NCBI GenBank assembly: GCA_964573715.1
Contig: CAZNKR010000001.1
Coordinates: 33,739-97,738, forward strand
From: SVEL01 sp964573715
GTDB taxonomy: Bacteria; Bacillota; Clostridia; Lachnospirales; Lachnospiraceae
DNA length: 64,000 nucleotides
Reading direction: 5' to 3'
Part shown: one piece after another, positions 34,657-43,500 of the stretch
How the letters are laid out: each line of letters starts with the position of its first letter
How positions within the stretch are numbered: position 1 is the first letter of the stretch
The notes under the pieces: model-generated
Seen by the model: the letters and a program-made list of their open reading frames with translations, nothing else
Told to the model about the DNA's origin: nothing
The model's database searches: none
Translations under genes and position numbers: made by a program

Positions 34657-36579
34657 TTATACATCAAGTTCCGCATCATTTGCATGTTCATGAATAAAGC
34701 AACGTCTTGGAGCAACATCGTTGCCCATAAGCATTCTTGTAACATCTGATGCCATTCTTGCATCTTCAATCTCAACCTGTTTTAGTATACGTGTTTCTGG
34801 ATTTAATGTAGTTTCCCACAATTGATCTGCATCCATTTCTCCTAAACCTTTGTATCGTTGAAGTGTAAAGTTACCTGTATGAGTCTTTCTGTATTTTTCT
34901 AATGCCTTGTCATCATACAAATATTCACCTTCACCCTTTTTAGGAATAACCTTATACAATGGTGGAGTGGCCAAAAATACATGACCTTCATTTATAAGTT
35001 CAGGCATAAATCTATAGAAAAATGTAAGTAATAAGGTTGCAATATGTGCACCATCTACGTCCGCATCAGTCATTATAATAATCTTGTTATATCTAAGCTT
35101 TGATATATCAAAATCATTACCATAACCTTCTGAAAATCCACATCCAAAGGAATTTATCATTGTCTTTATTTCCGCATTAGCTAAAACCTTGTCCATTGTA
35201 GCCTTTTCAACATTTAATATTTTTCCTCTAATTGGCAAAATGGCCTGTGTTTTTCTATTTCTAGCTGTTTTGGCAGAGCCTCCAGCAGAATCTCCTTCTA
35301 CAATAAACACTTCACATTCAGCTGCATTTCTACTTTCACAATTTGCAAGCTTACCATTGCTATCTATAGAAAACTTTTGTCTAGCTAAAAGATTAGTTTT
35401 TGCCTTTTCTTCAGCTTTTCTGATTTTTGCTGATTTCTCTGCGCAGGCAATTACTTGCTTAAGTGTTTCTAAGTTTTTATCGAAGAATAGCTGTAGCTCA
35501 TCGCCTGTAACTTCAGCTGAAACCTTTCCAGCATCTGGGTTATCAAGCTTAGTTTTTGTCTGACCTTCAAATCTAGGGTCTGGATGTTTAATGGCTATGA
35601 CAGCCGTCATTCCACATCTTACATCTTGTCCAGTAAAATTAGCATCTTTGTCCTTTAATATACCAATTTCTCTTGCATATTGATTAATAACTGTAGTGAA
35701 TTTGGTTTTAAAGCCAGTAATATGGGTTCCACCCTCTTGGGTATAAATATTATTACAAAAGCCCATAATATTTTCTTGAAACTCATCAACAAACTGAAAA
35801 GCTGTTTCCACCTCAATGCCATCTATACTTCGTTTAAAGTACACCACATTGTGTACTGCTTCTTTGCCTTCATTTATATCATTAACATAAGCTTTAATTC
35901 CGTCTGGTTCGTGAAATTCTACTATTTCTTCTTCATCAAAACGATTGTTAATAAATTTAATATTTAAATCTGGATTTAAATATGCTGTTTCATGTAATCT
36001 ACTCTTTATGGCATCTGCTTTAAAATATGTCTTTTCAAAAATGTCACCATCTGGTAAAAATGTGACTGAAGTTCCTGAATCGTTTTTACGACAAGTACCA
36101 ACTTCTTTTAAATCATACATAATTTTACCACGCTCGTAGCGTTGGTTATATACTATTCCATCCTTTTTAACTGTAACCTCAAGCCACTGTGAAAGTGCAT
36201 TAACAACAGAAGCACCTACACCATGTAAACCACCCGAAATTTTGTATCCCCCATTACCAAACTTACCACCAGCATGAAGCATTGTAAAAGCAACCTCTAC
36301 TGCAGGTCTACCGGTTTTTTCATTTATGCCAACTGGAATTCCTCGTCCATCATCTTTAATAGTTGCTGTGCCATCTTTTTCAAGAATAACCGTTATTTCA
36401 TGACAGTATCCTGCCAAATGCTCATCAACTGAGTTGTCTACGATTTCATAAATAAGATGATTAAGTCCCTTGGTAGAAACACTTCCTATGTACATACCCG
36501 GTCTAACTCTAACGGCCTCTAAACCTTCGATAATGGCTATACTGTTTGCATCATAAACATTTGTTACCTTTGCCTTCAT
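34657..36579 (-). CDS. parE: Topoisomerase IV subunit B (ParE-like)
   Basis: The ATPase subunit of a type IIA topoisomerase, 640 residues from the ATG at 36579 (AAAGGAG 7 bases before it; the TTG at 36585 lacks spacing). GHKL ATP-binding motifs are VDNSVDEHLAG, KDDGRGIPVGIN and GLHGVGASVVNALS. The Toprim motifs EGDSAGGSAKTARNRKTQAI and MTDADVDGAHIATLLLTF are intact. GyrB versus ParE cannot be settled by motif alone; pairing with a GyrA-box-less partner supports ParE. Confidence 0.9.
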   Translation of the reverse strand: MKAKVTNVYDANSIAIIEGLEAVRVRPGMYIGSVSTKGLNHLIYEIVDNSVDEHLAGYCHEITVILEKDGTATIKDDGRGIPVGINEKTGRPAVEVAFTMLHAGGKFGNGGYKISGGLHGVGASVVNALSQWLEVTVKKDGIVYNQRYERGKIMYDLKEVGTCRKNDSGTSVTFLPDGDIFEKTYFKADAIKSRLHETAYLNPDLNIKFINNRFDEEEIVEFHEPDGIKAYVNDINEGKEAVHNVVYFKRSIDGIEVETAFQFVDEFQENIMGFCNNIYTQEGGTHITGFKTKFTTVINQYAREIGILKDKDANFTGQDVRCGMTAVIAIKHPDPRFEGQTKTKLDNPDAGKVSAEVTGDELQLFFDKNLETLKQVIACAEKSAKIRKAEEKAKTNLLARQKFSIDSNGKLANCESRNAAECEVFIVEGDSAGGSAKTARNRKTQAILPIRGKILNVEKATMDKVLANAEIKTMINSFGCGFSEGYGNDFDISKLRYNKIIIMTDADVDGAHIATLLLTFFYRFMPELINEGHVFLATPPLYKVIPKKGEGEYLYDDKALEKYRKTHTGNFTLQRYKGLGEMDADQLWETTLNPETRILKQVEIEDARMASDVTRMLMGNDVAPRRCFIHEHANDAELDV

Positions 36580-36591
36580 GTTCAAACTCCT

Positions 36592-37011
36592 TTAGTTTTT
36601 CAAATACATAATCATGCCAGGGCCTAAATTATCTGTAGGTCTAGCAGTAAATCCAACACCTTCATAAAATGTCTCTCGTCCCTTTGCACACATGAGACAA
36701 AGCATCATTTCACTACCTTCTTCTTTTAAGTTATCAACATATTCTATTAATGTATTAATAATTTTTTTCCCAATTCCTAGCTTTTGATGTCCAGGCAAAA
36801 CCACAAGATCTTGAATATAGCAAATGACAGCACCGTCACCTACAATACGTCCCATTCCTACCACTTTTCCATCTAAGTACGCTGTAACAGTAAGTAATGA
36901 ATTATCTAGTGCCTTTCTTGCCTGTGATGTAGTTAATTTTTTCCAATTTACAGCAGCTCTTATGGCCAAATAATTCTCTATATCTAATTCATTTTGCTTA
37001 ATTGTTAACAA
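36592..37011 (-). CDS. GNAT family N-acetyltransferase
   Basis: A 139-residue acetyl-CoA-dependent N-acetyltransferase. The acetyl-CoA loop is VLPGHQKLGIGKKIINTL near residues 72-89. The C-terminal CAKGRETFYEGVGF and RPTDNLGPGM are typical of small GNAT proteins. The substrate is unknown. The start is a TTG at 37011, seven bases after GAGG. It lies between the membrane protein and parE on the same strand. Confidence 0.9.
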   Translation of the reverse strand: MLTIKQNELDIENYLAIRAAVNWKKLTTSQARKALDNSLLTVTAYLDGKVVGMGRIVGDGAVICYIQDLVVLPGHQKLGIGKKIINTLIEYVDNLKEEGSEMMLCLMCAKGRETFYEGVGFTARPTDNLGPGMIMYLKN

Positions 37012-37020
37012 AGCTATTCC

Positions 37021-37737
37021 TCAATTCATATTTTTAGATTTAAATTTACATATCAGTTTAGTATAAAACATCCCAATACTAAAATCAAGTAAGCAAATTA
37101 CGTAGCCAATAATAATACAAGCCACCAAAAATAACATTGCAAACATAAATACATAAGGATATCCATATGTTTGAGCATCCAAAAAGAAATATGGATATCT
37201 TTTTAAACCAATTAATGCCTTTCCGGCATACATATATTTACCTTTTATCAATATAAAAACAAAATAGATAAAGGGTGCTGCAAGCCATTTTAATGGATCA
37301 GTCTTTTTGAATTTAGGTTTTGGTTGAAAAAATATAAAATCTGCCCACGTTAGTATAGGAATCATATAATGAACATAACAGTCATTAACTGTCAAAACTT
37401 TGTTACTTATTGAATCCATAGAAAAACCAACTTGAGTAAGTACCACACTATATGTGAAAAATGTTATTGTTATTACAAGAAATGACATACCTCTAAAAAA
37501 AAGCAGAATTCTAGAATATTCAAACTCTTTTTCCTTTAGTATGCTTCTAATCGTATGAATGCAACTAAAAAACATTACAATAAAACATAAAATATTACTC
37601 TGTATAGTAAAATATGACAGCATATTAATATTTCTTATTGAATCAGATACACTTAAATGGCGTAAAATTCCATATCCACATAAACCTAAATAAAGCAATC
37701 TATATGTAAGTGTAAGTATTTGATTTTTAATATACAT
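37021..37737 (-). CDS. Six-helix membrane protein, Pr6Pr / FAR-17a-AIG1-like
   Basis: A 238-residue protein with about six hydrophobic segments: LLYLGLCGYGILRHL, a serine- and isoleucine-rich second helix, MSFLVITITFFTYSVVL, MIPILTWADFIFF, WLAAPFIYFVFILI and a long C-terminal helix. The pattern matches Pr6Pr family proteins, whose eukaryotic relatives include the AIG1/FAR-17a hydrolases. Conserved threonine and histidine positions are suggested by HYMIPILTWAD, but function is not known. The start at 37737 is favoured by AGGTG upstream. Confidence 0.7.
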   Translation of the reverse strand: MYIKNQILTLTYRLLYLGLCGYGILRHLSVSDSIRNINMLSYFTIQSNILCFIVMFFSCIHTIRSILKEKEFEYSRILLFFRGMSFLVITITFFTYSVVLTQVGFSMDSISNKVLTVNDCYVHYMIPILTWADFIFFQPKPKFKKTDPLKWLAAPFIYFVFILIKGKYMYAGKALIGLKRYPYFFLDAQTYGYPYVFMFAMLFLVACIIIGYVICLLDFSIGMFYTKLICKFKSKNMN

Positions 37738-37789
37738 GTACATCACCTAGCCTTTTTATTCAGTATACCCAAAGTATGCTTTATTAAAT

Positions 37790-37814
37790 ATAAAAGGGCG
37801 AAAAAATCGCCCTT
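37790..37814 (-). terminator. Rho-independent terminator after the RGEYKP-repeat gene
   Basis: AAGGGCGA (37807-37814 on the minus strand) pairs with TCGCCCTT (37794-37801), followed by a TTATATTT tract. It starts a few bases past the stop codon. Confidence 0.8.
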
Positions 37815-37818
37815 AAAT

Positions 37819-38598
37819 TTATATATAAATATCTAAATCGTCATCATCATATGAACCGTTTTCATATTCTTTTGTCCAATCAATATTTCCTGATCTTTTT
37901 GGCTTTGCCTGGTGTTTAACAGGTTTAAATTCCTTACGAGTTTCTGCCTGTTTCTTCTTCATTGCCTTTTTCTCTTTTTCTAATCTATTAAATACTTCTA
38001 ACTTGTCAGACTGTGTTTCCTTTGGTTTTGAATCCTTTGGAGCCACTTTAGGTCTTCTAGCAAAATTATCTTCATCTTTATCTTTATCAAAGCCCTTTGA
38101 AAATCCGCCTTGTCTGAATCCACCTTCACCTCTTGGCTTATATTCACCTCTTGGTTTGTATTCACCTCTTGGCTTATATTCACCTCTTTGACGATCATCA
38201 CCTGCTGGTCTATCTTCTCTTGGCTTATACTCGCCTCTTGGCTTGTATTCGCCTCTTGGTTTATATTCGCCTCTTTGACGATTGTCGTTATAAGGTCTAT
38301 CTTCTCTTGGCTTATACTCACCTCTTGGTTTGTATTCACCTCTTTGACGGTTGTCACCTGAGGGTCTGTCACCTGCCGGTCTGTCTTCTCTTGGCTTATA
38401 TTCACCTCTTGGTTTATATTCGCCTCTTGGTCTGTCCTGTCGGTTATCATCTCTGTTTCTGTCGTATCTCGGTCTGTCTTCTCTTGGTCTGAATTCCTTT
38501 TTTTCTCTTTGACCTTCACTATTGTATGACTTTCTGCCGTAGTCATTACGGCCTTCACCTTGTCTGTCTTGGCGGTTTCCAGAACTTGTCGCAACCAC
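37819..38598 (-). CDS. RGEYKP-repeat, highly basic low-complexity protein
   Basis: A 259-residue protein with no recognised enzyme domain. Residues 1-50 are rich in Arg, Asp and Gly. The middle holds ten RGEYKP units in runs of 2, 2, 3 and 3, separated by REDRP-type spacers. A Phe/Gly-rich patch (GGFRQGGFSKGFDKDKDED) leads to a lysine-rich, likely helical segment (KLEVFNRLEKEKKAMKKKQ) and an acidic end (GSYDDDDLDIYI). The composition is that of RNA-binding RG-rich tails such as those on DEAD-box helicases. A ribonucleoprotein or condensate role is inference. The start is GTG at 38598, eight bases after AGGAGG. It has its own promoter and terminator and seems well expressed. Confidence 0.85.
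   Translation of the reverse strand: MVATSSGNRQDRQGEGRNDYGRKSYNSEGQREKKEFRPREDRPRYDRNRDDNRQDRPRGEYKPRGEYKPREDRPAGDRPSGDNRQRGEYKPRGEYKPREDRPYNDNRQRGEYKPRGEYKPRGEYKPREDRPAGDDRQRGEYKPRGEYKPRGEYKPRGEGGFRQGGFSKGFDKDKDEDNFARRPKVAPKDSKPKETQSDKLEVFNRLEKEKKAMKKKQAETRKEFKPVKHQAKPKRSGNIDWTKEYENGSYDDDDLDIYI
38135..38431 (-). repeat. Tandem 18-base repeats encoding RGEYKP
   Basis: Ten 18-base units of the form CTCTTGGNTTATATTCACC (plus-strand reading, with third-base changes) occur in four clusters separated by REDRP-encoding spacers. Synonymous differences between units show that they are not all recent copies. Copy number may vary between strains. Confidence 0.85.
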
Positions 38599-38650
38599 AA
38601 AAATTTCCTCCTAGTAGTAATTAAATTAATTTTTTATAAAATACACCATT

Positions 38651-38678
38651 ATTTTATTATATTTCATCATAAAGTCAA
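38651..38678 (-). promoter_or_regulatory. Promoter of the RGEYKP-repeat gene
   Basis: On the minus strand TTGACT (38673-38678) and TAAAAT (38651-38656) are separated by 16 bases, about 53 bases upstream of the GTG start. Confidence 0.6.
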
Positions 38679-38798
38679 GCAATTCTTTTTAATAAACCAT
38701 CTTTTTTTCTTTATAATACATATCTTATCTAACAATTCTTTTTACTGGATATTTATTACTTATATTATTTTATCTAGATATTTTATATGCAAAATAGC

Positions 38799-39476
38799 TT
38801 AGAATAGTGCTTCATCATTTTCAAACATAAATACTGCAAGTGTTGACATTGATTGTATTTCTTCTTTATGCTTATGTATATCCTTTATTGTACTGTATAT
38901 TATCTTTTCATCTTCATATGAGAGACGTTCTCCTATATATATACGTATACTTTCGGGCAAGGTATGTACTGCTCTTGCTTTAATTAATTCTCCTAATAGT
39001 TTTTCTACATCACCACCGCTAAGACAAAATACTTTTTTATGAGTAGCCACATACTGAACTATCTTCTCTTCTTCTCCATGTAAGTTTACACTAAAAGCAT
39101 TGTCGTAAGACAAATTTAATTTACTTGAAAAATATGAAAGAGAAGAAATACCTGGTATGTTTTTTATTTCTATTTCTGGATTTTCCACAAAGCTCTCTAT
39201 CATCCTATCTGCCTCACTAAAATATCCTGTATCACCGGACACAAGGATAGCAATGGTAGTATCCTTTGCTATAATTTCATTTTCTACAAGGCACGTAATC
39301 TCTTTAATACTATTTAGTTTAAAGACCTTTACGTCCTCCTTAAAGCTCTCTCCAAAGGCGCTAACTAGTCTTTCATTGCCTATAATAATCTCTGCATTTC
39401 TTATATATGCCATGCCTTCTATTGTTATATTTTTAGGGTTTCCCATTCCAATACCTATAATTGCAACAACCTTCAT
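38799..39476 (-). CDS. cbiE: Precorrin-6Y / cobalt-precorrin-7 C5-methyltransferase (CbiE)
   Basis: A 225-residue tetrapyrrole methylase. The N-terminal SAM-binding motif VVAIIGIGMGNPKNIT, the GNERLV segment and the loop ILVSGDTGYFSEADRM near residue 80 are characteristic of CbiE. There is no fused CbiT decarboxylating domain and no other cob or cbi biosynthetic gene alongside. It is therefore an orphan unless the pathway lies elsewhere; cobO at 46473 is 7 kb away. AGGAGA precedes the ATG at 39476. Confidence 0.88.
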   Translation of the reverse strand: MKVVAIIGIGMGNPKNITIEGMAYIRNAEIIIGNERLVSAFGESFKEDVKVFKLNSIKEITCLVENEIIAKDTTIAILVSGDTGYFSEADRMIESFVENPEIEIKNIPGISSLSYFSSKLNLSYDNAFSVNLHGEEEKIVQYVATHKKVFCLSGGDVEKLLGELIKARAVHTLPESIRIYIGERLSYEDEKIIYSTIKDIHKHKEEIQSMSTLAVFMFENDEALF

Positions 39477-39585
39477 TTTTTCTCCTTCCAAACTACTTTA
39501 ATTAATATATCTATTATATCAATATCATTTTTTAGTTCAACAGTATTTTCTCAAATTATTTTTCGAATATACCTTAGTGTATAAT

Positions 39586-39602
39586 TTTTGTTGACAACAA
39601 AA
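39586..39602. promoter_or_regulatory. Perfect 17-bp palindrome in the divergent cbiE / sigma-like region
   Basis: TTTTGTTG A CAACAAAA is a perfect 8+1+8 inverted repeat placed between the divergent cbiE and sigma-like genes. Its shape and place suit a dimeric repressor operator. No regulator is identified. Confidence 0.45.
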
Positions 39603-39652
39603 GTAAAAATCGTGGCAACAAATACTAGACACTATCAACCAAATTCCACTGC

Positions 39653-39681
39653 TTGAGTTTAATAATCTATTATGATAGAAT
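39653..39681 (+). promoter_or_regulatory. Promoter of the sigma-like gene
   Basis: TTGAGT (39653-39658) and TAGAAT (39676-39681) with a 17-base spacer, 30 bases before the start codon. Confidence 0.7.
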
Positions 39682-39710
39682 AAGTGCACAAAAATATTGA
39701 GGTGATTAAG

Positions 39711-40493
39711 ATGGATCAAAGGTCGGAATTTAGTGAAGCACTTGCAGCTCTTGTAGAGTTTGCTAATGTCAATGGAAATATAGTAACAAAAAAGGATGTA
39801 CATGATTTCTTTAAGGATATACTTCCTACCGAGGATATGTATGCCTCCGTTTATCAATACTTATCAGAAAGTAAAATAAACATTGAAGGATATACTCCTA
39901 CTGTAACCGCAGCTCCTACCGAGGATTCTAACGAAGCAGAATTTAAACCTGAAAAAAAAGAAGAAACAGAAGAAGGTAATATGTTTCTTCAAATGTATCT
40001 TGATGATTTGTCATCAATTGATAAAATAGGAAAAGAAACCTTAACCAATCTAGCTAAAGATGCCATAAATAAAGATAAAGAAGCAATTAATGCACTTGTT
40101 GAAGCCCATTTACAAATAGTTATTGATATATCAAAGGATTATGCCGATTCAGGTATGAAAATGACTGATATTATTTCAGAAGGAAACATTGCACTTATGG
40201 AAGCAGTCCTAGATATGAGTACAGTACCTGACAATATAAGTGAATACCTTTCCCAAAGAGTTCGCAATCACATTTTACAAACTATTGAATCTGAAATCAG
40301 CATACTTCGTACTTCTAATCACATAACAGAACGTGCCAATAAAATAAGTGATGCTACTTCCTATCTTGCCGGAAAACTTGGTCATGAAGCCACTATTGAA
40401 GAATTATGTGAATATTTGTCTCTACCAGAAGAAAAAGTAAGAGACATCATAAAGATGTCTCTTGATGCTATAAATGTTATTAACGATAAGTAA
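39711..40493 (+). CDS. Sigma-70-like protein lacking region 4
   Basis: A 260-residue relative of the primary sigma factor. Residues about 4-60 resemble region 1.1 and residues 63-90 are an acidic linker. About 90-145 match regions 1.2-2.1 (MYLDDLSSID, ALVEAHLQIVIDISKDY). About 146-170 match region 2.2 (DIISEGNIALMEAV). Regions 2.3-2.4 are strongly changed: the aromatic YATWWIRQ-type promoter-melting residues are replaced by ISEYLSQRVRNHILQ. Residues about 205-255 match region 3 (SNHITERANKISDA, EATIEELCEYLSLPEEKVRDI). The protein then ends, so region 4, which reads the -35 box, is absent. It might bind core polymerase without normal promoter recognition. GAGGTG precedes the ATG. Confidence 0.85.
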   Translation: MDQRSEFSEALAALVEFANVNGNIVTKKDVHDFFKDILPTEDMYASVYQYLSESKINIEGYTPTVTAAPTEDSNEAEFKPEKKEETEEGNMFLQMYLDDLSSIDKIGKETLTNLAKDAINKDKEAINALVEAHLQIVIDISKDYADSGMKMTDIISEGNIALMEAVLDMSTVPDNISEYLSQRVRNHILQTIESEISILRTSNHITERANKISDATSYLAGKLGHEATIEELCEYLSLPEEKVRDIIKMSLDAINVINDK

Positions 40494-40496
40494 TCC

Positions 40497-40545
40497 ATGA
40501 TGTAAGAATATATTTATCCTTCATATATTCTTACATCATTTTTTG
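40497..40545 (+). terminator. Terminator between the sigma-like gene and the GGDEF gene
   Basis: A perfect 17-bp stem (40497-40513 with 40523-40539) with a 9-base loop and a T6 tract on the plus strand. The stop codon of the convergent GGDEF gene lies in the loop, so the hairpin serves the sigma-like gene mainly. Confidence 0.9.
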
Positions 40546-43500
40546 TTGTATGCTTAATTGAATATAAGACTTCATCAGCATTTTTAATAAGCTGAGATAA
40601 ATCTTCTTCACTTTCAACATTTTCTGAATAAGATACTCCTATAGAACAAGATACTGATTTTTCTCTTGGTACACTTATCTGTTTTCCTAAAAAAGCACTA
40701 ATCTGGCTAACATAAGAATTCTTGGCAAGAATAGTATCTAGCGTCATCCTAGCAGTTGCTAAAGCATTATCCCTACTAACATTAACTAATGTAATTAAGA
40801 ATTCATCTCCACCATATCTAGTGGCAAATCCTTCATTGCCTGCAATACTTTTTAATACAGCCGCTATCTCTTTTAATATTAAATCTCCTACATCATGACC
40901 AAAGGTATCATTGTAAAACTTAAAATTATCCAAATCAATATAGAGAATTGCTAATGATAGCTGGTTGCATTTTGAAGCAGAAATCCTTATAAGCTTATCA
41001 ACCTTACCATAGAAACCATCTCTATTATTTAGTCCTGTTAAGTAATCAGTAACTGATGATTTTTGTAATTCATAATTGATTTGGCTGATTTTATTAATGT
41101 TTTCAATCTTTTCAATAGCTGTTAAAAGCTGTCTTAAAATAAGATTAAAAATATTAAATTCACTTTCGTTTAGTAAATATTTGCTTGAAGAAACATTCCA
41201 ATTATCTTTCATGTATATTGTACTAACAAATAAACTATCTAGCTTTTCATTCATGAAATATGGATTACATACCATAGAGCAAACCATCTCTTTACCAAAT
41301 GGCTCCATGATTTTGCTATAATCCTTATGGTTTTTCATAATCTTCGAGGTAACAAAACCACTCCTTTGTTTCTCAAAGTATCTCTTTAAAAGTAATATAT
41401 TGCTATCATCTAAAGTAACTAAACCATTGTTAAATAAAACAGTATTCTTTTCATCTCCAAATTTAATATATATTAAAGAATCAAGATTGTAGTTCATCAT
41501 AAAGGAATTACATGCAGATGAAATAAGTTCTTCTTTTGTTTTATCATTAATTTCTATAATGTTCTGCCACATGGATATAAACTCAATCTGGTTCTTCATA
41601 TCCATATACTGTCTATTTGCTCCAGCTTCTTTAATAATTGCATTGATTTGTTCAATACTATGATTTTTCAGTGGTAAAGACGCAGGTACAAATTCAAAAG
41701 ATTCATGATTCATCATGCTTTCTATTAATGGTATCATAACCTTATACTTATGCTTCTTTGCATATTCTAATGCTTCTGCATACTCTATTTGTTCTAGTTC
41801 TGCCTGATTAAGCTTTTCATATGTTTTGGCCATTGAAATCTTAAGCTGAATTAAACTAAAAAACATATTTCCGTATGAATTATAACAATGAACCTGAGCA
41901 CTTTTAAAAAATTCTAAAGCCTTAGCATATCCTCTTGAATTAAACATTTGAATACCGTTTACATAGTAGTATAAAAACATCTCATCATCATTACCTGTGT
42001 AGGACTTATCTATAGTTACCTTATGATCTTTTCTTTTTGTAAGTAAATGGCTAAGAAACTGTTTGTTTGTATCTAGATATAAAATACAATTATATTCGTA
42101 TCCCATCCTTACACTGCATAATGAAAGTAGTCCAAAAATCTTGGCAATATTACAAACTCGTAGGTCGTTAAGTCTAAGGCTTTTGATGACTCTCACACAT
42201 ACTAATAAATAATTGTATGCATTTCTAAAATCATTTGCTAATATACTATTCAATGCCATATTGTAGAAGGTCTCTCCAATAAAGTCCACTCTACCTAGCT
42301 CAATATATATATCTAATGCTTTGTTATACCACTCATTTGCCTTTTTAAAATTGTAAGTAGTGCAGTTAAAATATCCTAATCCATTATATATCCCTGCTGA
42401 TTGAAGCTTATCTGAATCTCCAATAATATCCTGGCTTTTGTAATAATAATATTTCGTAATATCAAAATATCCATTGGCAGAAGTCATCATGATAATTTTT
42501 CTGTATCCTCTTAAAATAAGGAATCTATTTCCAATATTTTGTGCTAAATCTATACCTTCCGAGAATTTTAGTAATCTATCCTCTATATATTCTGGATTTT
42601 TAATATTCTCAAATAAGGCTTTATCATTGTCAAATGCAAATATATATATGTATGCAAGATGATTATAGTAACCATATTCTTGAGCATGCTCTATAAAATC
42701 CTCACTAACCTCTGTATCTGTTGTAAGAAAAAATACGTTGTGCCATCCAGACATTTGGACCATTAACGCTAATAAATCAGCCTGAAAGATTTTATACTCA
42801 TCCTTATTATCAACTGCCACCTTGCGACATCTCTTTGCATTTATGGCAGCCTGTTCAAGCTTTCCACTAAACATATTGGTGTATCCAAGTAAATTATAGA
42901 AATCAAATTCACCTCCAAGTTCAGGATGTTCATCGCATAATTCTTTAATGTTATCACAAACTAAAAGAGCACTTTGAATATCACCTGAATAAACCAGAAC
43001 TTTGGCATATAAAATATATAAATCCAGCTTACATCCAAGATCAATCTCTACTTTTTCTATTTCAAGTTTTCCATAAATAAGATGCATATACTCTTGGGCT
43101 GGTTCAAAATCAAGGGCGTAATACATGGAACGCAGCTTCATCAAATACTCAAATACATTTTTACGGTTAAATGTAAAGCTTGCACCATCATCCACAATGG
43201 ACATCTGATAAGCTCCACCTTCAAATATACATCCTGATGTAGAAAGCTTTTCAATAAAATCATTCCATAATTCCTGCATATATGGTGTAACTGTTTTCAA
43301 ATCATTATATGCACAAAACACACCAAGATTTTTATTATTCTCATGGTTAAATAAGTAATCAAGCAATAAAATGGTTGACTTTGGGGCTAACTGTAGATTG
43401 TTTATGAGTACAAGTATAGGATGAGCTTCACTTAGCTTTAAAATAATATCTGCAACAGATTCAACCATCTTCTTCTTTTCAAAGTCTATCTCACCCAAAA

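Noticed and set aside
32117..36579. Calling the topoisomerase pair GyrB-GyrA
   Set aside because: The A subunit has no GyrA box in its C-terminal domain and the pair is far from replication-origin genes, so ParE-ParC is more likely, although the B subunit alone is ambiguous.
37998..38600. Long open frames in other frames and on the plus strand across the RGEYKP gene
   Set aside because: They arise because the 18-base repeats lack stops in several frames. They have no ribosome sites and unnatural composition.
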